Shown here piece after piece: positions 1-15,479 of a stretch of DNA of 64,000 bases. The notes beneath the pieces were generated by a model, which saw only the letters and a program-made list of their open reading frames with translations, was not told where the DNA came from and searched no databases. Source of the stretch: Homarus americanus (Eukaryota; Arthropoda; Malacostraca; Decapoda; Nephropidae). Positions within the stretch are counted from its first letter, which is position 1; every line of letters starts with the position of its first letter. Where the stretch lies: assembly GCF_018991925.1 (NCBI RefSeq), contig NW_024748870.1, positions 5,282,193-5,346,192 on the forward strand, written 5' to 3'. Position numbers and translations under genes: made by a program.

Positions 1-949
<949 letters not shown>

Positions 950-951
<2 letters not shown>

Positions 952-2375
952 ATTTTCTAAGTATACTTGTGTCTGTGTCATCAAGTCATTGTATGTCACA
1001 TTATGCAAGTACATGAAAAAACTGTACACTGTAGTACATTAAATCAAATTCTCTTATAATATGTATGTATATAAACGCATCAAAGAAAATACTAACTCAC
1101 AAATAATTAATTACCATAAAAAAACATAATGTTAAAAATTACACATTTCTACATTATACTCACATCCAAGTCAATATCAAGCAGCGTCTATATTTTCCTA
1201 CAAATCCCAACATTGGTCAAGTTCCTTATTATTTAGTGGCTTCTGGGAACACAATAAGAACATTACATTTCCTTTATACTCGAAATTCACTTTGAAAATA
1301 ATTAATTTCTACAACTAAAAGAATTCGATTCATGAAATTGATGACCGATAGTGTAAGTTTATCCTCGGTATTAAATAATTAACTATTGCAATCTTTAAGT
1401 TTGTTTAAAGAATAAGTAACAATTTCTTGGTTTTCTAACTAATATCTTTCAACTTCACAATAATGGCTTTAAGAAACTATACCAAAAGTTGTATTATTTT
1501 CTTAGTTATTTCTTGCCTATAAGAATAAAACTGACATTAATTTTGTATAAATCATGATAATATAAACAAAAATAAAAATGAATTACACAATAAAGACAAC
1601 AATCGCTGAAGTGTATAATAAACTTTGTTATAATGCGAAGACCGTGCACAGAAAACGTAATTTGGAATCTCATTGTTCTGTTGTCACTGTCAGTCAAGAT
1701 AACATTTCTGAACCTAAACTAATCCCAGACATAACCGGATTTGTTTAAGTTATATACAGGTTAGCTTGGGTTAGGTTCTGCACCCCGGGTATTAGGGAGT
1801 CCAGTCATTTTGTTTTGTAATGCATGTATGCCTGTTTGACATTGATTCAGCTTCCAATTAGCGTCGATATATAATGAAGTTAATCCTTACTTAATTCAAT
1901 ATTAATTAAAGGAGAGGGAAGGTTAAATCCCTTACTACTCACAGCAAACAATTACTTTAAGTGATTTTTAATGAAATTCATATATTTGTGAACTAGTTAA
2001 GTAATGGAACTCTTTATCGAGGGCAGGTTACTGTCACTATTAACGTCAACATTTGTTAGGAATCAAGAAAATAAGATTTGTACTCTCATAAACATGGTGG
2101 ATAAATGAATAAATTTTAAAAAGTATTAAATCTTATTTCTTAAAAAAAAAATTGAAATGCTTTCTTAGTTACCAATGCAGGGGTGCAATGATACAATAAT
2201 GCCGTGTAAAACATTCTACATAGTTAATAGAGCTCTAATGTTTTTTTTATCCATTTATACTTGTATAATTCGGTTACCACAGCTGTCCTGATCCTGGTAC
2301 ACAAGGGAGAACAGGCTAATAAAAATGTGACAACCATAAAGAAGATTAATAAGTAAATTTGATGCTGCAGGAACA

Positions 2376-2377
<2 letters not shown>
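950..2377. other. Unassigned AT-rich DNA
   Basis: About 1.4 kb of AT-rich sequence with no supportable gene. Near 1760-1785 there is a short stretch with AGGTTAG-like words, reminiscent of the arthropod telomere repeat TTAGG. It is far too short and irregular to call. Confidence 0.5.

Positions 2378-2378
<1 letters not shown>

Positions 2379-2446
<68 letters not shown>
2379..2446. repeat. (CA)n microsatellite, about 34 units
   Basis: An uninterrupted CA/TG dinucleotide run. The two minus-strand open frames crossing it are poly-CV artefacts. Confidence 0.97.
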
Positions 2447-2448
<2 letters not shown>

Positions 2449-3016
2449 CGATAGAAGTGGTCGTTTATCATCTTACTTCTTATCATCTTCTGTACACGGT
2501 AAAGATAAAAAACTGTACCTTTGATATTCATGAGTTGGTTGTAATGATGAATATATTTCCTCTGTACTTTTTGAATTGTCATGGTCGATGTTAGTCTAAT
2601 CCTTGAGTCAATGTTTTCAGAATAAACTCACTTATTATACGGGTAGGTTCATTACTGCTAGAAACAGAGTCAGATTTATATATTGAAATCAAATACTCAT
2701 AACATGGTTCGTTATCTATTGTTGTTTCGGAAGTGGTATTAGATCTTCCTACAATATTTAATGAAAGTCAAGTTGATTCACTTCTATTTGTATTTTGTTT
2801 GCGATTTTAAAAACTGAATATTCTTTATATAATTAATGACATGGGACATATGCTTAAGTTGTTTAATATAATATCTATTGCAATATATAATTATAATAAT
2901 TATCAATTTATAAATTAATATTTTCACTAGCATACTTTATTAGTCCTTATGTTGTGATCTACTGAATATTTTGGAGCAGTAACTGGTGAATTCCTCGTGT
3001 GCTATATATCACTCAC
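2447..3016. other. Unassigned AT-rich DNA
   Basis: No gene or repeat unit recognised. Around 2820-2940 the sequence is exceptionally A/T-rich. Confidence 0.5.
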
Positions 3017-3292
3017 CCTTCCAGGGGGAGATGGATTTTTATATCTTACGTCAAGTGTCCAGTAAACACGCTGAATATCCTTCCGAGGGGAGATACATTT
3101 ACCTTCCTTGTGTCAAGTGTCTAGTGAAAGTATGAAGATACTGTACCGTTCCAGAGAGCATATATTCACATGGCTAATATCAAGTGTCCAACAAATAGAT
3201 GCACATAACTTTTCAATCCAAGGGATGTATTGTCATGTACCTTAAGTCAAGTGGCCAGTATATACATGTATGTAATATTCCAGAAGCAGGTG
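3017..3292. repeat. Degenerate tandem repeat, about 65-bp unit, 4+ copies
   Basis: Units begin with a CCTTCCAGGGG-like word at 3017, 3079, 3147, 3214 and 3276, a spacing of 62-68 bp. Each carries a TCAAGTGTCCAG-like word in its middle (near 3051, 3113, 3180 and 3247). Copies are clearly diverged, so the array is old. It runs directly into the (CA)n(TA)n microsatellite on its right. Confidence 0.8.
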
Positions 3293-3301
3293 TAGTCACG
3301 G

Positions 3302-3894
<593 letters not shown>

Positions 3895-4310
3895 AATGAT
3901 ATGAGTTATTCGGGATGTCACCTTCATTGGTGGAGGGCTACATCTAGTGCGGGAGGGGCGGTGGCAGCATCTTTCCGGCGTTGGCTCTTGTCTGCCTCGG
4001 TTTGCAGTCGGGCTAACTTGAAAATATTAACACCTTCACGTATGGTGCCCCTCCAAGCGTTACGATGTGGTGTAATCGACTCCCAGGTGAGGGGGGTCGA
4101 TTTGGCACTTTTTTAGGTTTTTCTTAGGACGTGACGTTTACTATTCGTTAGGTGACTGTAAAGTAGCTGTTTTGGCAGTCTACTGTCGTCCACGGGTAAC
4201 ATGGCCAGTCCAGCGTAGTTGTTCATGGATAATGGTATCCTCGATGCTCCTACAGTTGATGTCAACATGAATACTGGCATTTGTTCTATTGTCTTCCCAG
4301 CGAACACGGA
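3895..4310 (-). mobile_element. Relict non-LTR retrotransposon polymerase, C-terminal end
   Basis: Read on the minus strand in pieces, this encodes the region after the reverse-transcriptase core of LINE-type ORF2 proteins. First comes RWEDNRTNASI followed by HEQLRWTGHV in one frame (about 4300-4200). Next is DDSRLPKQLLY and KRHVLRKT in a second frame (about 4190-4112). Last is NAWRGTIREGVNIF and SQRRKDAATAPP (about 4050-3900). The family order 'RWxGHVxRM-DDRLPKQLLY-GKR-RKRY-CGID-W(R)xxVREG-RRKD' is kept. At least one frameshift near 4195, an in-frame stop near 4112 and a compensating shift nearby show it is dead. A CA-rich microsatellite lies just upstream. I know the family from general knowledge; the clade is not resolved. 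Confidence 0.85.
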
Positions 4311-4327
4311 GGATGGGAAAAGTTTTC

Positions 4328-4372
4328 ACATACACACATACACACACACACACATACACACACACACACACA
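4328..4372. repeat. (CA)n-rich microsatellite
   Basis: A CA run with a few TA interruptions, directly 5' (minus sense) of the retrotransposon polymerase fragment. Confidence 0.9.
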
Positions 4373-4434
4373 GTATGTGAGGAAATATGCCAGTCATACA
4401 TCCTCTGACCTTATTTGAATATATCGTCCTGAAA

Positions 4435-4444
4435 AGATAAATAA

Positions 4445-4520
<76 letters not shown>
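4435..4520. repeat. (ATAA)n/(TA)n microsatellite
   Basis: A few ATAA tetranucleotides lead into a pure TA tract of about 70 bp. Confidence 0.96.
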
Positions 4521-5840
<1,320 letters not shown>

Positions 5841-5929
5841 AATAATTAAATACCATAATAAATATTAAGCATAATAAGATCTTCTTCACCAAGTCTTACA
5901 TTAGCTTCAGTGAGCCACAATCTTCCCGA

Positions 5930-6255
5930 GTGTCTCCCGTAGTATAGTACAACCTCCACACAAGTACTACTTCTCTAAAATACCACCTTCCTTCAAGTAC
6001 TACCTCCCCACAAGTACTATTTATCCACAAGTACAACGTACCAAATGTACTAACTTCTATGTGTAATACCTTCCCACATGTACTGCCTCCTCTATACTGT
6101 ATGTATTACATCCCTACATGTATTATGTTCCACATGTAATACCTCCGGACAGTTACCACCTTCCCTCAAGCACCACCTCCCATATATATGTACTACATCC
6201 CCACAAGTACTACCTTCTACGTGTACCCACATCCTACATGTACTCTATACATACA
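5930..6255. repeat. Degenerate minisatellite, 17-19-bp unit
   Basis: About 17 copies of a unit close to CTACCTTCCCACAAGTA. The CACAAGTA or CACATGTA end is the best-kept part. Copies vary in length from about 16 to 21 bp. The two short plus-strand open frames across it are minisatellite translations. Confidence 0.8.
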
Positions 6256-8703
6256 CGTGATAATGACAGTGATATAAATTTTCAAAACTTCTCTGGCCTG
6301 ACCCAACAGAACATTAATACATTTTCTCCATCTATTGAAAAAGCTACTGATTTTAACTCTTGATTCATAGAGATGTATTTTATTTCAAGGAGTGGCTGGC
6401 TATATTCAGTCAACAAGACCTATCAACTGTGAACCTACTCAACTCTTAACGCATTTAAACGTGTGATCTTTTTGGTCAGGTTCTCAAGTTTATATTTCTC
6501 ATCAAGTTTCCTCCTCAAGGTTGTTTTACCGGTCAGGATTTATTTCTTATCATGGCTGTCTACATTATTTTCTAATCCTTGAGTTATTTAGTTTTGAGAC
6601 ATATTTTATTTCATGATAAACCTCACTTCATATAACTTAATCTGGTCGAGTGCTTCCCTTATTAATTTATGAGAATCAATTTCATGAACGTCTGCTGTGA
6701 GAAGAACCTACTTAGCCTCTTTAGTATTTTAACTCTCTCTTACTTATGATACTGATGGTAAGTTCACTCAATGATCTGAGTTCCAGGATGTCAGAATACA
6801 GACAGAATCCCAGATGTAATTTTAAAAGTTATATATATATATATCGACTAAAAAGATCTTACCTTTATATTGCTAGCTCTAACCTGTGAGAGGGATAATG
6901 TCAACCTATAATGTAGAACCATTCAACCCACAATTATTTTTTTTAATTACTGCTGACTTAAGTTGTGAATTTACACTGAACACAACCCTCTACTTACACA
7001 TATTTATCTCCTACATGACGAATTGACTAAAAAACACAACTTCTCTGTTATTATTGAGGTCTTCTCCTGCCTTTTTTTTGCACCATATATTTATTATAGC
7101 TAATGACAGCCTCTCATCCATAATAAATTTGCTATACAAAACCCTTTATTTATGCCAGAGATACAGTCCATATATGCTATAAAAGATTATACATTAATAT
7201 ACTCCTTACCACCACGATTGTCTGAAATGTTGGTTTGTTTCAATTTGACACATTACCGCAGTACCTATTCATCTCAACAGCTATGTATTTATATCTTAAA
7301 AATTATATAGTGCATCACCTTCACCTTCCAAAAGTTGTCTACATCAACATTTTGTTCACTTCTCATTTACCTGTCGTAATACCTGTCTCCCACTAAATTA
7401 AACTATTTATCCCTCAGATCTTTAATCATTTGCTTTTTGTAACATTTAGTTATCTCAACATAAACCTGTCGTAACACCTGTCAGTCTCATTATAATTATC
7501 GTATCACCTATTCATCATTATGTCCGTCATCTCAGGTATCTTGATATTTATTTGCTTGTTTCAACACTTATCCACAAACACTATCTCTCCATGATAACAA
7601 TAAACAGCATTATTTTCAGTTGATAAAAGACTTCTCAGCTCATGACAGGAAACAGTAAAAAAATTGTTTGTTAACCAGAGGCATTTGGCATTCTAACGTG
7701 TGTCGATACAATTTTTAGGAGTCAGTCTATATCCCTCACTACCGTATCTTTACTCACATAATTTTGAGATACACCTTCTTTTGACTACCTTATCCTTGAG
7801 AAACTACAGCAATATGATAAGGGTCCAGATAAACAACCAATTAAAATTAAATATAAATCGAAAATACACATTAATATACTGTATATTTTTTTTAAATAAT
7901 CGTTTCTAAAACTCATGAAAAATTAAATATAAGAAAAAAAATAATAATTATGGAAGACTGAACATGGCAATAGGAAGATCAAACCTTTGAGTCTTATTTA
8001 ACGTAAAGTAATAAATTATTAATTATAATACTCTTAGGTCATGTAAATTCCTGCACCTGGATAACTGTTAAATCTGAGTATAAGTTTGATTATGTTCATT
8101 AGTCATAATATGCATAGAAATACACTTAACTACACCTAGGATATATTAAAGGTAATATGATGCCACTCTACTAGAGGCAGCTGCCGATAATAATGCTTAT
8201 TTTTTCTTGTAATTCGAGGACCTGATCAGTAAGCATAACAAGAAATTAACTCGACTTGTAAGAAAAAGATCAGAAACAAAAATATTAGTTATCGTGATGA
8301 AACAAAATAGTAATAATAAAATGAAGGTTTGTGGATGATGAAATAATTTTGTTTTGTGTATAATTTCTATGAATAAAATCCATATATGAACGCATTCCAT
8401 GAAAGTTTTGGTGATCTGCATCCAGTTCCATTTTCCCAGAATGATAATCATAAAACTCCCATATGGACAGCTAATTAGTTATTATCCACGCATTTTTTTT
8501 TTATTTTTTTTTTATCATTCATTTTCAGGATTTGGTGATGTAGTCAATCTTTAATATATTCTGTGACATCGGACAGACCCATTTGGTTTAGGAGATTGAC
8601 TTTTACTTGTCGTGTACAGTACAACGTCATAAAGTGTGGTCCCGGTCTCACAGTTCTGCCATTAAGTATACATGTGGTATACCATATAATATAACAGGAC
8701 CTA
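6256..8703. other. Unassigned AT-rich DNA
   Basis: About 2.4 kb without a supportable gene. Parts of 7200-7570 contain recurring ACCTGTCGTAA / ACCTATTCATC-like words that could be a further, very decayed tandem repeat, but no clear period can be drawn by eye. A very short TA run is at 6832-6844. Confidence 0.45.
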
Positions 8704-8812
8704 GGTAGCATGTATTCAGTGTGATGTCATAGGCCTAGATAACATATTTACCGTGTGATGTCATAGTCTTTGCTAGCAGGTGTACCGTGTGATATCATAG
8801 GAGCTTAACACT
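8704..8812. repeat. Short tandem repeat, 34-bp unit, three copies
   Basis: The word GTGTGATGTCAT (third copy GTGTGATATCAT) recurs at 8719, 8753 and 8787, exactly 34 bp apart, each followed by AGG or AGTC. Sequence between the words is diverged. Confidence 0.75.
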
Positions 8813-9075
8813 GTGACATTACCTTATAGAATACCGAAAAACAGGAAAAAAACAGTCATATTTAGGTTACTTTAGTATACCATTATATATATGTTTCCGT
8901 TGGTATTATGAATGAGTTTACCTGAAGTAGTTTTGAGGTTTACATTTTGACAGTGATGAAGGACTCGGTGATGTAAGTGAATGTATACGGCGCTGTGAAT
9001 ATACGGTACATGAATGATGGAATTTTGTTCATAGTCTCCTAATACTACTGAGCTAACCCTTCCAAGTCTCGGTTT

Positions 9076-9078
<3 letters not shown>

Positions 9079-9124
<46 letters not shown>
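9079..9124. repeat. (GA)n microsatellite
   Basis: A pure GA run. It makes the poly-SL part of a minus-strand open frame. Confidence 0.96.
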
Positions 9125-9126
<2 letters not shown>

Positions 9127-10115
9127 TTTTAAAATACTCGACAGTTTAACCATTAAAACACTTGTAGTCTTTTTGAGCATTTAAATTACTTGGTATCTAT
9201 AAAAAAATGAAATTGGTTATTCAACTAAAGAGACGAAGTAATTGAGACAGATAAACGAACGCGAAAAATTATATCCAACAGTTCTATATATTATTATTTT
9301 TTTCCTAATAACATAATGGCTTTTTGTCTTCTTATTTTTTCTTATCAGGAGTAAACGCCCAGGGCTACTGACTAAAATAAACGGTCTCCTACAACAATAT
9401 TATCGAGGTCAAACTACAGATAAGGTCTCTGGCAGGTTTCTCCCTTACCCGTCCAATAACCTAGACTTGGTTTCTAGATGTATCCCCCTTCCAGAAGTTA
9501 TTGAAGGAGAGTGTGAGTGCTCAGTTATTCCAACCTGATAACAAAGTAAAATTAAGTGGAGAAACAGTGTAAGTTAAACGTTCCTGCCTTTATGATCCTT
9601 GTTCTAAATACAGTACAGTATACGGACTGAGTTAAAAATTTGCTTAGATTGCAAAATTTATCAGAAATCCAGAAATCCAGAAATCAACAAAATCCAATTT
9701 TTGCAAGACGTGTCTCGCGCTCTCAAACATAACCTCGGCTATACAACTAAGTTCATCTACTCTGCTAACTTTTATCCCCAAAACCTCAAAACGAAACAAA
9801 CTCAACCAACAAAGATGAAAATTAAAAACGTCTTTTAGTTTAACACAGCTCAAAGAAAAAAAAGCCTTCACATGATGACAGTCGAGCCATGTCTTGCTGT
9901 GGTAGTCAGGAAGAGATATACCCTTCCCTGTCTATGATAAAGTAAGTTAGTCTCTCCCACGCTGTATAAATCGTGTTAGCCTTCAGCTGTGAGGGGAACT
10001 CAACAATATGGGTGAGTCGCTCCTCCCTCTCCTTCTATTTTTAGTAAGTAATAGAGACGGAGGGGAAGAGGAGGAAGCTACTGGTGCTTTAAAAGATTAT
10101 TGTTTCACCGACAGA

Positions 10116-10118
<3 letters not shown>
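9125..10118. other. Unassigned DNA
   Basis: No gene supported. A TATAAA word (9965) and an ATGGGTGAGT word (10008) occur close together but do not form a convincing promoter and start (see rejected items). Confidence 0.45.

Positions 10119-10166
<48 letters not shown>
10119..10166. repeat. (GT)n microsatellite
   Basis: A pure GT run of 24 units followed by a short purine run. Confidence 0.96.
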
Positions 10167-10175
<9 letters not shown>

Positions 10176-11556
10176 GAGCTGGGGGAAGATCACTGGTGTT
10201 GTGTGCAAAACGCCCGAGAGATGTGACTGAGGAAAAGTGATGTCTTTAATTGTTATTTATGTTTCTCGGTCGTTTACCAGCGTGTTAGTTTGTCTTACTG
10301 TCTGTGTGGTTGACTCTTTGGTGCTAAGATTAGTTCTCTGTGTGACACTTTACAATACAGTTGATCAGGATACTAAGGTGTCCATCTCACTATCTGTCTC
10401 AGTAGATTTTCATTCGCATTATCAGGTAGAGTCTATAAGTAAAGCGTCATGGTATTCTAATTATCTTCAGTTAATAACATAGAAAATACAAATTATATGG
10501 ACTCTGTTGTGTAATGATCATCAGTGGTCATAGTTTTACACTGATACTCAAAACTATTGTGCTCGAAGACCCCTAAAAGAAAGTCACTGTAATATTATAC
10601 AGGATTAATATTTGTCGTAACTGACCTTGTTAGGTTGAAGTCCCAAAGTCGAGAACCTCTGAGTCTATCGAAGTATTTTCTTATTGACGAGGTTCGGCTA
10701 CAACTAACAGTTTCAATGAGTGTTTTACAACGTGCGAAGTTTGATTCGCAATCTTATCATTCGTCCCTTCTTTAGGAAAAGAGCCAAAGAGCAATGCTTC
10801 CCCCGACACGACTACGAAAATACATTCACACTTTTCCCTAGAGTTACTGCACACCTTCAGAGAGGTGGCAAGTGTTTCCTTGGTATTCACATTTACTACA
10901 CAAATTATTTACCAGTACCTCCCCACAAGTAAGCTGTAATAGGTCGTATATATACTTCTGTATATTTATTAGAGGTTACGTTTAGGTAAATTTATATTCT
11001 CGCACGCTGACAAGGCACATACTTCCATCTTATAATCCTCTAGCAATAACACCTATTAAAAATCCCAAATGGAGACTTAAGTCTCAACCCCGTAATCTTA
11101 TGAAGGTCACATTAAGAGAACTGAAAATATTTGTGAAAGTGAGATATGTTCATTAATACCGTACTATAATATACATAATATACGGATATTATTTTAACGA
11201 TGAACATAAGCTAGAAGAAGGGTAAAAATCATGCCTATAGCCTCTTTGTGTTTGGTGTAAAACGTAAGAAAAGTGATCTGGAGAAGCACCTCTCGTCCCC
11301 AGTGATACACGCAGCATTCGAATGAGATCTCTAGGTCTCTATATGTGTATCATTGTAGGTATAAATTCTCACAATTCACAAATGTAATGAAGAGTCCTCA
11401 AAGAAATTTATTTCTCCATATTTCTCATGAGATAATGTTGTCAAACACATAAAGCAGATCTTGGTGACTATCTCTTGTGAAGAGGTGGATATACCTGTTA
11501 TAATGACGGGTTTTGACTTAGGAAATATAATTTGACACCAATCCTCACTCTGGCTT
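10167..11556. other. Unassigned DNA
   Basis: Small open frames at 10237-10482 (plus) and 10681-10932 (both strands) have no recognisable motif and no flanking signals that I trust. Confidence 0.45.
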
Positions 11557-11618
11557 GATTACAACAAATAAAACGTGTTTTGTGGTAATAAGTTCATGAC
11601 TTGTTTTATTTGTAATTT
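11557..11618. repeat. Small inverted repeat (foldback)
   Basis: Left arm ATTACA-ACAAATAAAAC and right arm GTTTTATTTGTAAT pair over about 14 bases with a 3-nt bulge, around a ~30-bp loop. It could be a tiny MITE-like remnant or a chance structure; no target-site duplication is obvious. Confidence 0.45.
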
Positions 11619-13767
11619 CTTGTAAAATGACTAGGTTGGATCCGTCTTGCTAAATTTGATGGTAGGCCTATAGCAGATAATCCACGGAGCTGCCACAAAA
11701 AATATTATTTTCTTCTTTAGTATGAGCGATTAAGTCACCTAACAACGTTAATACTAAGCAAGGGATGGTTCACTGGTTGTTTCACCATCAACGGAAGCCA
11801 TTCCTCCCAGCTTTACCTTCACTGAAGCAAATATTGAGAAAACCTAAAGCTACTCATTATTTAAGAGTCATGCAGGAATTATTTAATGAAATAAAACCAA
11901 TGATGAATAAATGCAGTGTCTAAGAAGGAAGAAGAGGCGGATTGTCAAATATAAATTGAAATGTGTTTGGTAAGAGTTTTAATCTTCAGAAACTCAAGAT
12001 AATATTACTGTTGTCTAGAACACATAGACACTGTATCCAGCGGAATACCATGTGGAGTTAAATTCTACCCAAAAGGAAATCTCACATCTATCAATAGTAT
12101 AATTTAGATTCGTTTGAAAGTGTATTGATAAAAAAATAAATGTCAAACTCTTGATTGTTCTTCTTAAAGCTAACATAATTAATCTATTTAGATCTATTTA
12201 TTTCATCGTCGTTTACTACTTATTCTACCGTATAAGGCCTTTAGCAATTTACCATCACAAGTGAGAGAGAAACAATGTAACGTTATGATTCAAGAGTAAG
12301 GATTAAAATTTGACCTAATCTTGTCTTTACATACAGTATATATCGCAGACCGAAGACTGTAGTAGAAGGCGTCTCTCAGGTAGATGCCATGGTAAACTAA
12401 ACGTCTAAGAAACAGGATTATTCAAGGAGCATCACTGGAGCACTGGTAAGGTCTTATGAATAGTATTTAGAAGGTGAAGAAGTTAAATTGAAAATGGAAT
12501 ATAATCTGCCCTTCATAGAGTGATGAATACGAATACAAAGTAAACAAAATATATCCCTTACAAGCAAAAAATCATAAAGCACGCCAAGAACAGTTTCAAG
12601 TGTCAGAAATTAATTTGACGTTTTTCATAATTGCTTTCGTCTTCCATAAGCCAGTTTACATCAGTAATATCGCACGTGTTGTGGATGCCTCTGTATGCTT
12701 CCAGCTCCTTAAACACCGGTATCATCGGGAACACCTTAAATAAACCTAAATATCGTTTTCAGACTATGACAAGGATAAACTCCAGATGAAAGAAGTGATT
12801 ATTTAATATTTTATTTGTTTACTTAGATATACTCAAGACAGTTAAAGATAGATGCTTTAAGGAAGATGGTTGATGGTCAGGTAAACCTCACAAGAGGATA
12901 TCTTGCTTAATGGTCAACATATTAGAAACAGATATATTCAAGTGACGAGAAACAATTATTTCCAACACAGGCTAAGATAGGTGAGGTGACCAAGACATGA
13001 AGATGCACCTAGGTTGGCGATACTCCCACCTTAGTAAGATCAATTCTCGTACTGTATATAGGTGAAACTCTCAGTATGACAGACGCTAGTGCTACGAAAC
13101 CAAGCCTTAATATTTTTTATAGGATTGCAAGATTTTATTAGATAAGACACGATAAGAGAAATCACAGTTGTGGAATATATTTGTCAACTCGAGTGAGGAA
13201 GCTGTGGTCATAACTAAGGCATACCATCCACAAAGAACCTGGGAGGAACATAAAAGACACTGTCAGTTGGGTACCAGAAGCGAGAAGAAGGGGTCAAACA
13301 AGTTCAGGGGATACGGGAAACAGATAGCAGTGTGCCAGCTTAGAGAGGACCAACGGAGAAGATTACTTAGTGTGGTGGTGGAGGAGGTAACGAGTATGCT
13401 GTGCAGATATGTATGAACTGTCTGGTGTCTGTCACATTGGAAATAATGATAAGTCCTTCAAACTAGAACACGAGCACCTGTAGGTCGTAGGTAGTAGGCA
13501 GCTATCAAACAGGGAGGTCCAACCGCCTGGGAGGATATTGGAAGCATAATGTTTTGACTAATGGTAGACCCTGCTGCTATATGACATCACAAAATTTTTT
13601 ACCAATTCCCAGGTTGCTGATCTGACTTTCTGCCTCATTTACACACAATTACAGGGTCTCAACTGTTTCTCTTCCTTTGACAACACAACATATATATCGT
13701 TTCTTACTCTTGATTTATTATTTTTTTCCATTTTTGTATTTATTTTTGGCTCAGTTTTTTGCCCCCC
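11619..13767. other. Unassigned AT-rich DNA
   Basis: About 2.1 kb with no repeat unit or gene recognised. The plus frame at 13168-13416 (82 residues, rich in R, K, E and Q) is the only mildly protein-like one. It has no recognisable domain. Confidence 0.45.
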
Positions 13768-13806
13768 CCCACCCAGATGTGGGTTGGTGACCTATGCCTG
13801 GGTGGG
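13768..13806. repeat. C-tract with 9-bp inverted repeat
   Basis: A run of about ten C residues leads into CCCACCCAG, which is matched by CTGGGTGGG some 20 bp later. The two could form a GC-rich hairpin. Confidence 0.6.
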
Positions 13807-15479
13807 CTAATCCCCGTAACTAAAATACCAAGGATACTTTTGTCATCTATTCCCCCCTCGAGTACAAAACAGCGTAAAACACCTAATGTAGAATCTTAGT
13901 ATACTCACCTTAAAATAATGTGAATATAATGAGTTAATTATGATGTATGAATTATAGAAATTATATATCTCAATATATATTTACAGAGGTTAGTTTTTTC
14001 CACCAAAATACGAGGCTTGATTATAGTAATTGAATTATCTACTAATTTGTGATATTGCTGGAACCTCAAGCTCAAATATTACAAGCACTTATATGTTGTT
14101 GATAAAATACTAGAGGAAATATCACGAGAATATGTAACTTTGATTTTGAATGTTTCTTTGAACACTTTGGAGATGAAGGTAGATCCCAAAACATTGTTGA
14201 TAGAGGAACAACTGAAGATATTGACACTATATATATGGCAAATTATCGTGGTATATAATAGTACAATGCTATACCTTAGGTTTCATTGCATATATATATA
14301 TCTATATCGTGTACAGTACGTAGTTATCCGGACACAAGAGTAAAATGTTTGCTTCTCAGTGTACGTAAGAGAGATCATGCGCAATGTAGAGACGTAATCC
14401 ATAACATTGCTAAGGTGGAGAGAAGCAACACAACCGGATCAATACGGAGGAACAAGTCTCTCTACCGACGTACTTCAAGCATACAGTTACCTCTCCCACC
14501 ACACTATTTTTACTTTTTTATACGAAAATATAAGCTCAGGGCAGAGTCAGCTGAACAAGATTACAACGGAAATTATAATGAGGGATTTTATCATATAATA
14601 AACTCATGGTAATTACAAATATCACGCCAATTAAATAATTTGTGAATTCTTAATGATCGCGGATATTCGTTGTGATCTATAGTGCTGGAGGTTATAGCTG
14701 CTGTGGTCTTGTTCATTTGGTGGTGACAAACTACTTATGTGGATCACCACCAGGGAACCAAAGATTATTATTTTTTCCATCAATAGTTCCTCAGGCACAC
14801 ACCTGCACTCCACCTTCTTGGGTCTTAAAGGAGTTTGGAGTACTTTTTTCTTCGGCTATAAATCTCATTTTTTAGTGTAAACACAGTAAAAATCAAGTGG
14901 TTGAGCCTGAAAAAAATATAAACATGAAATATAATCAAGAAAATTATTAAAAGATTTTTTCATTGATCTTCTATAATCGAAATCAATACAAATACAAACA
15001 CTTTTTCTCCAAAAATCAAGAGTAGCTGAGTTAACGTGTCTAGAACCTACGAATCAATGAAAACTGAAACCAGAAAAAATGCAGAATTATTTGCATAATA
15101 ACTCGATCACAGAAAACGTATCATAAATATTTTACCTGATGACACAAACTGAAGGAGACTTATTTACAAGCTTTTTCGTGTACGCTCACCATCTTTTGTC
15201 TGGCTTCGTTTTCGTCGTTTCCACCTGACACTTGTTGCATATCGTTCTGAGACACCATCTTGTCGCCTTTGGCACTTGACTGAAGCCACCAAACCAACCA
15301 GCCACCCTCCCGCCCATAAATTCAGGTAAAGCCGCCTACGCCACGCCACCCACGCACCCAAACACCACCCAGCCATAACACTTCAGTTATCCACAACACC
15401 TACAGGTATATTGAAGCTACACCTGTCAGTCACCTTCAGTTTTCCTTATGGACAGAGTACTCACCCAACCACCCACGGT
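13807..15479. other. Unassigned DNA
   Basis: Short open frames only (for example 14286-14612 plus and 15164-15376 minus). None has a recognisable domain. The sequence becomes C/A-rich from about 15290, leading into the minisatellite. Confidence 0.45.

Noticed and set aside
9965..10040. TATAAA at 9965, an initiator-like TCAGCT at 9983 and ATGGGTGAGT at 10008 as promoter plus first exon
   Set aside because: The TATA-to-initiator distance of about 20 bp is too short, the open frame soon enters a GT microsatellite, and no domain follows.
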